A stretch of DNA of 49,298 nt from a virus, in IMG/VR virus record IMGVR_UViG_3300042460_002232, positions 1 to 49,298 of that record; one strand, given 5' to 3'. The position numbers and the translations under genes are program-made. Positions 32,872 to 39,861 of the stretch are shown here, in pieces (the first letter of the stretch is position 1; the number at the start of each line of letters is the position of its first letter). A model generated the notes under the pieces. The model was not told where the DNA came from, ran no database searches, and saw only the letters and a list, made by a program, of their open reading frames with translations.

Positions 32872-33888
32872 ATGGATGAGAACGGACAAAAGAAGGGTGG
32901 CCTCGCGCGAGCTAAAGCGCTTTCTCCGGAACAGCGAGCGAACATCGCGCGTAAGGCCGCTGCAGCTCGCTGGGCGGACGACATTCCCAAGGCGGGCCAT
33001 ACCGGTGTGCTTCATATCGGAGATCTCGACATGCCCTGTGCCGTCCTCCCGGATGGCACTCGTGTGCTGTCTCAGCGTGGCGTCGGCCGCGCGCTGGGCC
33101 GAGGCTATGGCGGCAACGACTGGAAACAGGACGATTCTGGTGCTGGAAAATTGCCCTTCTTTCTGGCCGCAAACTCTCTGAAACCCTTTATTTCCGAAGA
33201 CTTACTGCCGCTGGTGAGCCGACCGATCGAGTACCGGCACGACAAAGGGGGCGGCACGGCATTCGGTCTGGAGGCCAGCCTGTTGCCCCAAGTCTGTGAA
33301 GTGTGGCTGAAGGCCAAGGACGCAGGAGCGCTGAATCGGCCACAGTTGGTCGTTGCTCAGAAAGCGGAAATGCTGATGCGAGGCCTAGCGCGGATTGGCG
33401 TTATCGCCCTCGTCGATGAGGCGACCGGCTATCAGGAAGTCCGCGACCGATTGGCACTGCAGTCAATTCTTGATAAGTACCTGCGTAAAGAGCTTGCTGC
33501 ATGGGCGAAGCGGTTCCCCGACGAATTCTATCGCGAGATGTTCCGGCTGAAGGGCTGGCCCATGAATCCCTCGCAGGTGAGGCGCCCAGGCATCGTCGGC
33601 ACTTATACCAACAATATCGTTTACGAAAGGCTGGGACCCGGCATCTTGGAGGAACTGGAAAAGCGCAATCCGAAGGATGAGCGCGGCCATCGCAGGGGCA
33701 AACATCACCAACTGCTGACGGATGAAGTTGGGCATCCCGCTCTGGCTCAACACCTCTACGCTGTGACTGGCCTGATGCGCGCTTCCAACAACTGGGCCAC
33801 CTTTCTCTCGATCTTGGATCGCGCCTTTCCTCGCAAGAACGCGACGATTGCCTTGGATTTCGGTGGTGAGGATCCTGTGCGGGTTTGA
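32872..33888 (+). CDS. P63C-domain protein in its own transcription unit
   Basis: 338 aa. An N-terminal GGLARAKALSPEQRANIARKAAAARW element is followed by LSQRGVGRALGRGYGG, EVRDRLALQSILDKYLRKEL and the P63C-type region (FPDEFYREMFRLKGWP, then VGTYTNNIVYERLGPGILEEL). P63C is a domain of unknown function in phages and bacteria. The gene has its own promoter and is flanked by terminators with identical stems, and its base composition is lower in GC than the head genes. These are moron features: a cargo gene possibly expressed in the lysogen. ATG 32872. Confidence 0.82.
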   Translation: MDENGQKKGGLARAKALSPEQRANIARKAAAARWADDIPKAGHTGVLHIGDLDMPCAVLPDGTRVLSQRGVGRALGRGYGGNDWKQDDSGAGKLPFFLAANSLKPFISEDLLPLVSRPIEYRHDKGGGTAFGLEASLLPQVCEVWLKAKDAGALNRPQLVVAQKAEMLMRGLARIGVIALVDEATGYQEVRDRLALQSILDKYLRKELAAWAKRFPDEFYREMFRLKGWPMNPSQVRRPGIVGTYTNNIVYERLGPGILEELEKRNPKDERGHRRGKHHQLLTDEVGHPALAQHLYAVTGLMRASNNWATFLSILDRAFPRKNATIALDFGGEDPVRV

Positions 33889-33907
33889 TCGACTAGGTAA
33901 TCATGAT

Positions 33908-33935
33908 GCCCGCCTAGCGCGGGCTTCATTTTTTC
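33908..33935 (+). terminator. Rho-independent terminator after the P63C gene
   Basis: Stem GCCCGC/GCGGGC with loop CTAGC, followed by TTCATTTTTTC. The stem is the same as that of the terminator before the P63C gene. Confidence 0.8.
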
Positions 33936-33952
33936 TGCTCCCCTGACATCTG

Positions 33953-33973
33953 TGACGCAAATGTCACCCTGAC
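33953..33973 (+). promoter_or_regulatory. Late-control element, copy 2
   Basis: Identical over 21 bases to 25881-25901. It ends 32 bases before the prohead-protease ATG, directly after the P63C terminator, so it probably starts the head-tail transcription unit. Similarity between the two copies extends through a CGCCGAC block to ATGAGCA. Confidence 0.6.
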
Positions 33974-34005
33974 CAAGCCTTGCGCGCGCCGACACAGTGC
34001 GCGCC

Positions 34006-34917
34006 ATGAGCAAGCCCTCACAGCCGCGATTCTTTACCGCCGATGTCTCCGTCTCCGCAGAGGGGGACGGCGGCAAGTTCGCTGGCGTCGCCTATAGCGG
34101 CGGACGCATACCGCAGTGGAACGCGGTAATCGATCTCTCGACCACCAAGGTCTCCGAAGGCATGCCGCTGCTGCTGGATCACGGCCGCGGTATCGGCGGT
34201 TCCAGCCCCATCGGTGTGCACCGCGAGGCCAACAACGACGGCCGGCAGTTCACGGTGGCCGGCGATCTCTTCGGCGACATCGACGAGCGCGCCGATGCGA
34301 TCCGCGTCAAGTCCAAGCGCGGCATCAAGTACCAGATGAGCGTTGGGCTCTACGACAGCAACGACGAGTACGTCACCGCCGGCAAGACCATCCAGCTCAA
34401 CGGCCAGACTTTCACCGGCCCGCTGCTGGTCCTGCGCAACGGCGTCATTCGCGAAGCCTCGATCGTCACCCTCGGCGCCGATCCCAACACCACCGCGGAC
34501 GTGTTCAGCGCCGCACAACCCCCACGGAGCAACACCATGACCCTGGAAGAGCTGCAGGCGCGCGTTATCGCGCTCGAAGCCGAAAACAAGGACCTCAAGA
34601 CTCGTGCCGACACGGCCGAGGAGGCGCTGGCGACGCAGAAGCGGGAAGCCCGCCTCGCCAGCGTGAAGGCGCTCTTCGCCGACACGAAGCGCGAGTTCAG
34701 CGAGGACAAGGCCAAGCCCTACCTCGCGATGTCCGACGAGGCCTTCGAGGCTATTGCGACCGACCTCCGCGCCGCTGGCGCAACGTCGAACGGCCAGAAC
34801 CGCACGCAGACCGACCCGCACCTGTTCCGCGAGCACGCCCAGGGCGCGCCGGCCGGTGGCGGCGGCAAGTCCCCCCTGTTGGCCGACGCCGAAGCGCGCG
34901 GCTGGACCAAGAAGTAA
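34006..34917 (+). CDS. Prohead protease with C-terminal scaffold
   Basis: 303 aa. The N-terminal domain has VSEGMPLLLDHG (H59) and IKYQMSVGLYDSN (S112), the His and Ser of HK97-type prohead proteases, and the conserved IREASIVTLGADP. Residues about 178-303 are helical (a coiled coil EELQARVIALEAENKDLKTR) and end KSPLLADAEARGWTKK, like Mu I/Z-type scaffolds. ATG 34006 without a strong ribosome site follows the 21-bp element by 32 bases. An in-frame internal start gives the scaffold alone. Confidence 0.85.
   Translation: MSKPSQPRFFTADVSVSAEGDGGKFAGVAYSGGRIPQWNAVIDLSTTKVSEGMPLLLDHGRGIGGSSPIGVHREANNDGRQFTVAGDLFGDIDERADAIRVKSKRGIKYQMSVGLYDSNDEYVTAGKTIQLNGQTFTGPLLVLRNGVIREASIVTLGADPNTTADVFSAAQPPRSNTMTLEELQARVIALEAENKDLKTRADTAEEALATQKREARLASVKALFADTKREFSEDKAKPYLAMSDEAFEAIATDLRAAGATSNGQNRTQTDPHLFREHAQGAPAGGGGKSPLLADAEARGWTKK
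34537..34917 (+). CDS. Nested scaffold protein
   Basis: 126 aa, in frame with the protease. ATG 34537 (codon 178) has GGAG seven bases upstream, right after the Pro-rich hinge (AQPPRSNT). Its sequence is the coiled-coil scaffold domain. Expression of scaffold from an internal start is established for lambda Nu3 and Mu gpZ, so this is likely. Confidence 0.7.
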   Translation: MTLEELQARVIALEAENKDLKTRADTAEEALATQKREARLASVKALFADTKREFSEDKAKPYLAMSDEAFEAIATDLRAAGATSNGQNRTQTDPHLFREHAQGAPAGGGGKSPLLADAEARGWTKK

Positions 34918-34929
34918 TCGGAGATTCCC

Positions 34930-35616
34930 ATGCCCACTTTCAATGAACCGGCCCGCATCGGCGACGTCCTCAAGCGCGAGTTCGACGCCCTCCACAACCG
35001 CGAGATCGTCACCATCGCCGAGGGCCAGAACCTGTTGCTCGGCACCGTGGTGGCGATCACCACGCCGGGCCTGGATGCCGTCAGCGCGGCCAAGGCCGGC
35101 GGCAACACCGGCAACGGCACCCTGACGCTCGACGCGACGACCCCGGTTCTGCCCGGCGCCAAGCAGGGCATCTACACCGCCCGCTGCATCGCGGCGGCGG
35201 CCAACAGCGGTACGTTCCGCATCGAGGATCCGGATGGCGCCGTGATCGGCGATGTCGTCGTCGGGGCCACGTTCAGCGACGACATCAAGTTCGTGATCGC
35301 CGACGGCGCGGCCGACTTCATCGTCGGCGACGGCTTCGACATCACCGTCAGCGAAGGCGACGCCGCGCTGTACGGCGCCTATACCGGCACGCAGCCGGAT
35401 GTCGCCGTGCTGCTGGAGCCCGTCGATGCCACCGAAGAAGACACCCCGGGCTGCATCCTCGCCCGCGGCCCCGCCGTGATCGCGTCCACCGCGCTGGTGT
35501 GGGCTGGTGGCGTCACCGACGGCCAGAAGGCCGCCGCCCTTTCCAAGCTGTCCGCCCTCGGCATCGTCTCGCGCACCGGTATCGGTGGCGCGCCGGTCAC
35601 CCTGGCTGACGCCTAA
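34930..35616 (+). CDS. Head decoration protein, lambda gpD-like
   Basis: 228 aa. FNEPARIGDVLKREFDALHNRE and LLLGTVVAITTPGL open the protein; the end has VAVLLEPVDATEEDTPGCILARGPAV and QKAAALSKLSALGIVSR, a standard HDPD (gpD family) C-terminus. Extra length over lambda gpD (110 aa) is the beta-rich middle with Gly/Asp-rich segments. Stabilises the expanded head by binding its surface. Confidence 0.85.
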   Translation: MPTFNEPARIGDVLKREFDALHNREIVTIAEGQNLLLGTVVAITTPGLDAVSAAKAGGNTGNGTLTLDATTPVLPGAKQGIYTARCIAAAANSGTFRIEDPDGAVIGDVVVGATFSDDIKFVIADGAADFIVGDGFDITVSEGDAALYGAYTGTQPDVAVLLEPVDATEEDTPGCILARGPAVIASTALVWAGGVTDGQKAAALSKLSALGIVSRTGIGGAPVTLADA

Positions 35617-35642
35617 CCACTCGATTCTCACGGAGCACTTCA

Positions 35643-36659
35643 ATGGCGATGGTCAACCCCTTCGACATCTTCTCGGTCACCGAGATCAGCGCGGCCATCA
35701 ACCGCGTCCCCAACAACTACGGCCGCATCGGGCAGATGAATCTGTTCCCGGTGAAGGGCACGACCTCGCGCTCCGTTGCGATCGAGGAGAAGAACGGCAC
35801 CCTGAGCCTGATCCCGATCGAGGGCGGCAACGCGGCTCGCGGCCCTGGCAACGTCGGCGAAGTCGGCAAGCGCAAGCTGCGCACCTTCATCGTCCCGCGC
35901 TTGGTTTACGACGAGTTCTGCGGTCCGGAAGAGGTCCAGGGTGTCCGCGCGTTCGGTGGCGCCGAGCAGGACAACCTGGCTCGCCTGCTGAACGAGAAGC
36001 TGGTGACGGCCCGCTCCAAGCACGACATCACGCTGGAGCACCTCCGCTTCGGCGCGCTGAAAGGCGTTATCTACGATGCAGACGGCAGCGTGTATGAGGA
36101 CCTGTACGACGCCTTCGACATCACACAGAAGTCGGTGGACTTCGTGCTCGGCACGCCAGGCACCGACATCCAGGCGAAATGCCGCGAAGTGCTGCGCCAC
36201 ATCGAGGACAACCTGTTCGGCGAGATCATGAACGGCGTCCGCGTCGAGGTCAGCCCGGAGTTCTTCGATCGGTTCACCTCGCATGCCAAGGTGCGCGAGG
36301 CCTATGCCGGCTACCAGGAGGCCGCGCAGCGGCTCGGCGGCGACAACCGCAGCGGCTTCACCTTCGCCGGCCTGACGCTGACCGAGTACCGCGCCGTGAG
36401 CCGCACGCCGGCAGGCGCCGCGCTGCGCTTCATCGCCGCTGGCGAGGGCCACGCCTATCCGACGGGCACGGCGACCACGTTTGCGACGCACGTCGCGCCG
36501 GCGGACTTCAACGAAACCGTCGGCCAGCTCGGCCAGCTGTACTACGCCAAGACGGTGCCTGCGAAGTTCGACCGCGGCTGGGACATCCACACCCAGTCGA
36601 ACCCGCTGCCGCTGTGCCACCGCCCGGACGTGCTGGTGCGGGTGCATACCAGCAACTGA
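35643..36659 (+). CDS. Major capsid protein, lambda gpE-like
   Basis: 338 aa. NPFDIFSVTEISAAINRVPNNYGRIG, RSVAIEEKNGTLSLIP and RLVYDEFCGPEEVQGVRAFG, ending with GWDIHTQSNPLPLCHRPDVLV, are typical of the phage major capsid protein E family (HK97 fold). GGAG is seven bases before ATG. It pairs with the gpD-like decoration gene immediately upstream. No N-terminal delta domain, since scaffold is separate. Confidence 0.93.
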   Translation: MAMVNPFDIFSVTEISAAINRVPNNYGRIGQMNLFPVKGTTSRSVAIEEKNGTLSLIPIEGGNAARGPGNVGEVGKRKLRTFIVPRLVYDEFCGPEEVQGVRAFGGAEQDNLARLLNEKLVTARSKHDITLEHLRFGALKGVIYDADGSVYEDLYDAFDITQKSVDFVLGTPGTDIQAKCREVLRHIEDNLFGEIMNGVRVEVSPEFFDRFTSHAKVREAYAGYQEAAQRLGGDNRSGFTFAGLTLTEYRAVSRTPAGAALRFIAAGEGHAYPTGTATTFATHVAPADFNETVGQLGQLYYAKTVPAKFDRGWDIHTQSNPLPLCHRPDVLVRVHTSN

Positions 36660-36668
36660 TCGGCCCCC

Positions 36669-37106
36669 GTGAGCTACGCGACGCGCCCCGCCTATGAAAC
36701 CGAATTCGAAGCGTCTGAACTGACGCAACTCGAATCCGGACGGGCGGGCGCGTTTGCGCAGTGCGCGCAGGACGCCGACGGCGAGATCAACAGCTACCTC
36801 GCTACCCGGTATGCAGTCCCTGTGATGCCGGCGCCGAAGCAGCTGATCGCTGTGGCGCTGGACATCACACGCTTCCGCCTCCACGACGAGCGCGCCTCGG
36901 AGTTGGTGGTGAAGCGGTACGAGCGCGCCGTCTCCTGGCTGCGCGACATCAGCGCCGGCAAGGCTGCGCTGATCGGCGACGACGGCACCCCGATCCCTGA
37001 GGCGGAAAGCCCGACGAGCGGGCCTGTCTCTGCGTATGCACCGCAGCGCCAGCTGGTGACGGGCGCGGTTTTCGAGCGCCGCTACGGCCGAGGTTGTGTG
37101 CTGTGA
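36669..37106 (+). CDS. gp36-like head completion protein (DUF1320)
   Basis: 145 aa, GTG start. YATRPAYETEFEASELTQLES, SYLATRYAVPVMPAPKQLIAVALDITRFRLHDERASE and the RYERAVSWLRDISAGKAAL segment are DUF1320 features. In Mu-type phages it is needed for head completion at the portal. Confidence 0.85.
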   Translation: MSYATRPAYETEFEASELTQLESGRAGAFAQCAQDADGEINSYLATRYAVPVMPAPKQLIAVALDITRFRLHDERASELVVKRYERAVSWLRDISAGKAALIGDDGTPIPEAESPTSGPVSAYAPQRQLVTGAVFERRYGRGCVL

Positions 37107-37657
37107 CCGGCATGCGGATCGATGTGGATGATCGCGTCGCCCAGGCCGCGCTGCAGGCGCTGCTCGGCGCCATGCAGGACATGACCCCGTTGATGGAGGA
37201 GATCGGCGAGGACGCCAAGGCCGAGTCCGATCTTGCGTTCCGCGACAGCCGGTCGCCGTTCGGCATCCCCTGGGCACGCCTCTCGCTGGTAACACGCATC
37301 CAGCGCATCCAGCGCGTAGCCAGCAACTTCACCAAGAGCGGCAAGATCAAGAAGAACCCCCGTGGAATCGATGCTACGCCGCTGCGCGACACCGGCCGAC
37401 TGGCCGCGAGCATCAGCGTAGATGCAGGGCCGGACAGCGTGGAGATCGGCTCGAACCTCCCGTATGCGCCGACGCACCAACTCGGCGCCAAGCGAGGCGA
37501 GTTCGGCAGCAATCGCCGCGGCTCCCCGATTCCCTGGGGCGACATCCCGGCGCGTCCGTTCCTGCCGATGCCGGATAGCACCGGCAACCTGCCGCCGAAC
37601 CTGAGCGCGCTGATCACACAACGCTTCCAGGCCTACATCGATGAGGTGCTGGCGTGA
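37103..37657 (+). CDS. Virion morphogenesis protein (Mu gpG-like)
   Basis: 184 aa from a GTG that overlaps the preceding stop (GTGA). DMTPLMEEIGEDAKAESDLAFRD, PWARLSLVTRIQRIQR and PLRDTGRLAASI, YAPTHQLGAKRGEF, WGDIPARPFLPMP match the phage virion-morphogenesis family (tail completion protein). It connects head and tail. Confidence 0.85.
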   Translation: MTGMRIDVDDRVAQAALQALLGAMQDMTPLMEEIGEDAKAESDLAFRDSRSPFGIPWARLSLVTRIQRIQRVASNFTKSGKIKKNPRGIDATPLRDTGRLAASISVDAGPDSVEIGSNLPYAPTHQLGAKRGEFGSNRRGSPIPWGDIPARPFLPMPDSTGNLPPNLSALITQRFQAYIDEVLA

Positions 37658-38094
37658 GCGTGCTGACCTTCCCGGCAGCCGCTCTGATCGCGCGCCTACA
37701 GGGCATCGCGGACCTGGCTGACACCGTCACGCTGGCGCCGGACGCGGACGCGCTGGCGACCCCGCCGAAGAAGTACCCGGCGCTGTCCGTGCTCATTGAG
37801 ACCCGCGGCGGCGCCATTAAGTACAGCGGCCCGCCGGTGCAGCAGGACCGGCAGACCTTCGCGAAGCTCTTCCTGTGGGTGGAGCACCACGGCCAGCAGT
37901 TTGCCGGGACCCGCGCTGCGATGGATGCGCTGCTCGCCAGTGTCGATGCCCGCCTGGCCGGCTGGAGAGCCGGAGACGCCTTCACCTCCCTGCAGTTCGT
38001 CGCCGCGCGTGACGAGTTCTCGCAGGGCGCACACCTCGTTGTTCAAGCCATCTACCGGTGCGACTGGACCTTCAGCGCGCCATTCCAACCCTGA
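37654..38094 (+). CDS. Tail terminator/gp37-like protein
   Basis: 146 aa, GTG start overlapping the preceding stop (GTGA). FPAAALIARLQGIADL, LSVLIETRGGAIKYSGPPVQQ and QTFAKLFLWVEHHG are of the Mu gp37-like kind; the place between the gpG-like protein and the tail tube fits a tail terminator that stops tube polymerisation and joins the head. Confidence 0.65.
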   Translation: MSVLTFPAAALIARLQGIADLADTVTLAPDADALATPPKKYPALSVLIETRGGAIKYSGPPVQQDRQTFAKLFLWVEHHGQQFAGTRAAMDALLASVDARLAGWRAGDAFTSLQFVAARDEFSQGAHLVVQAIYRCDWTFSAPFQP

Positions 38095-38104
38095 GGACTG
38101 ACAC

Positions 38105-39091
38105 ATGGCCCAGCCCGCTCTCGAAAAATTCACCCGCCGCGGCCTCGCCGCTGTCGATCAGCCTGTTGCCGGCACGCCGGTCGCCCCGAACCCGGCGAAC
38201 AACGGCATTCGGTTGTACGACGGCCAGTCCGGCACCGAGTTCGACACCCTGGAGGAGAACCGCGACAAGCCGTTCTTCAGCGGCAACGAGTTCACGACCT
38301 TCAACCACCGCGCCTTCATCGAAGGCTACGTGCACCTGTACCCGCCGGAGGTGCCTGGCGACGCAGCCGACGGCACGCCGGAGTGCGACCTGCTGCTGCG
38401 CATCGCCGGCATGGCGAAGACGCTGGACGACGTCGCCGGCACCACCCGCTACGACCCGATCAGCGACAGCATCCCGATGGCGACCGCCGATTTCTGGCAC
38501 GCAGGCACGCTGCGCCGCATCTATGACGCCCGCGCCAACATCTCGGCGCTGAGCCTGGAGATCGGTAACCGCGCTCGCGCCCAGCTGCGTGTCCAGGGTC
38601 AGTACACCGCGATCAACGAGCAGGCGCTGCCGGCGATCACGGTGTCCGAAACCTTCGGCCCGGTCATCGAGGCGGCGAACTCGATCACCCAGGTGGTGCA
38701 GTACCCGGATGGTGTCGCCGGTGCCGCTCTCAACCTCTGGGGCAAGGCGCTGACGGTGGACTTCGGCTCGCAGCTGACGAGCAAGGAGTACACCGAACAT
38801 GAGGAGACGGCGATCGATGGTCGCCAGCCGACCTTCACGCTGCGCATCGCGCGGCCGGCGAAGGCCGACTTCGACCCCTGGGCGGTCCGCAAGGCCGGCA
38901 CCTACATCACCGCGACGCTGCAGGTCGCCAATGCCGACGGCCGCTACACCCTGCTCGGCATCCGCGGCCTGATCCGCGACATCAACGAAACCGACATCGA
39001 CGGCGACTACGGCCTGGAAATCACCGGTCCCTGCATCGCCACCAGCGCCGGCGGCGACGAGTTCTACATCGAGTTCGGCACGAACCCGTAA
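38105..39091 (+). CDS. Major tail tube protein
   Basis: 328 aa. It polymerises around the tape measure to form the tail tube. Blocks: LEKFTRRGLAAVDQPVAGTP, GTEFDTLEENRDKPFF, ATADFWHAGTLRRIYDARAN, ADGRYTLLGIRGLIRD and IDGDYGLEITGPC. It is a paralogue of the first about 325 residues of the last gene of the window. Tube identity is supported by the position between terminator and tail chaperones. Confidence 0.83.
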   Translation: MAQPALEKFTRRGLAAVDQPVAGTPVAPNPANNGIRLYDGQSGTEFDTLEENRDKPFFSGNEFTTFNHRAFIEGYVHLYPPEVPGDAADGTPECDLLLRIAGMAKTLDDVAGTTRYDPISDSIPMATADFWHAGTLRRIYDARANISALSLEIGNRARAQLRVQGQYTAINEQALPAITVSETFGPVIEAANSITQVVQYPDGVAGAALNLWGKALTVDFGSQLTSKEYTEHEETAIDGRQPTFTLRIARPAKADFDPWAVRKAGTYITATLQVANADGRYTLLGIRGLIRDINETDIDGDYGLEITGPCIATSAGGDEFYIEFGTNP

Positions 39092-39123
39092 CGCCGCTGC
39101 CCATCCACCTCACCGAGAAGACC

Positions 39124-39507
39124 ATGAGCCTGATCCTCAAAGCGGCGAAGACCACCCCGATCCGCATCGACATCGACATCGACACCGATGCCGGCCGCAT
39201 CAAGGGCCACTTCACCGGCCATGCCCACATCCGCAGTAAGGCGCAGCTCAAGGAGTTCGCCGAGCGGCTGGGAAAGCTGGCGGATGACGGCGCCGCCGCC
39301 GATGCAGACGCGACGATCCTGCGCGAGATGTACGAGCGCTTCGACGGCCTCGCCAACGAGAGTGGCCCGCTGTCCGGCGACGCGGCGTTTTCCGAGATCC
39401 TGGAAGGCCCGCTCTCCGTGCACCTCACGCGCTCGGCGCTGAACGCCTACTGGCAGCACCTGTCCGGAGCACGCGAGGGAAACTCGCAGCCTGCGCGCGC
39501 GCGCTGA
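39124..39507 (+). CDS. Tail assembly chaperone (gpG analogue)
   Basis: 127 aa. KAAKTTPIRIDIDIDTDAGRIKG and RSKAQLKEFAERLGKLADDG, TILREMYERFDGLANESGP are characteristic of the first tail chaperone. It binds the tape measure and tube subunits before tube assembly. Near its 3' end it carries the slippery heptamer that yields the longer form. Confidence 0.82.
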   Translation: MSLILKAAKTTPIRIDIDIDTDAGRIKGHFTGHAHIRSKAQLKEFAERLGKLADDGAAADADATILREMYERFDGLANESGPLSGDAAFSEILEGPLSVHLTRSALNAYWQHLSGAREGNSQPARAR

Positions 39508-39848
39508 GCGGCATCCCACCCGCACCGGAGGATTCTGCATGGTTGGCGCGCGAGGAGCCGGACGGCACACCGAGCGCCGAGGATTTCTTCCGGGGCGCCG
39601 ACGGCGGCACGCGCGTGCTGCACGTCTGGCCGGACTTGCTGCCGGCGACGGTGGTGTTTGTGCGCTGCACGCAGGCGGTTGCCGGCGGCATGGGGATGCT
39701 CTGGCTGGGCATCCCTGCCGCCGAGGTCCGCGCCGCCCTGGTGCTGACCGCGGTGCCGAGGCCGGATTGGCGGTCGGTGTCCACCGACGTGACCGCGATG
39801 GGGCGGATCGTTGCGGAGTGGCACAACCGCAGAGCTTCACGGAAGTAG
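39124..39848 (+). CDS. Tail chaperone fusion (gpGT analogue) via -1 frameshift
   Basis: Reading shifts back by one at 39477-39483. The fusion has 120 codons in frame 0 (to Asn at 39481-39483) and 121 codons in the -1 frame, giving 241 aa and ending at 39848. The -1 part starts LAACARALSGIPPAPED and includes AEDFFRGADGGTRVLHVWPDLL; it has no good start of its own. Both lengths and gene order match the lambda G/GT pair. The -1 frame is open from 39483 through 39848. Confidence 0.8.
39477..39483 (+). other. -1 frameshift slippery site GGGAAAC
   Basis: The codons are G-GGA-AAC in phase, matching X-XXY-YYZ; lambda G uses GGGAAAG. It lies 21 bases before the zero-frame stop codon. Confidence 0.82.
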
Positions 39849-39861
39849 CCGGGGCCAGACC

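Noticed and set aside
34018-35643. Minus-strand ORF of 541 codons across the protease and decoration genes
   Set aside because: Shadow of well-supported capsid genes on the plus strand.
39543-39848. Stand-alone second tail chaperone gene
   Set aside because: There is no good ribosome site at its start, and the -1 frame is open back to the slippery heptamer, so it is best read as the end of a frameshift product.
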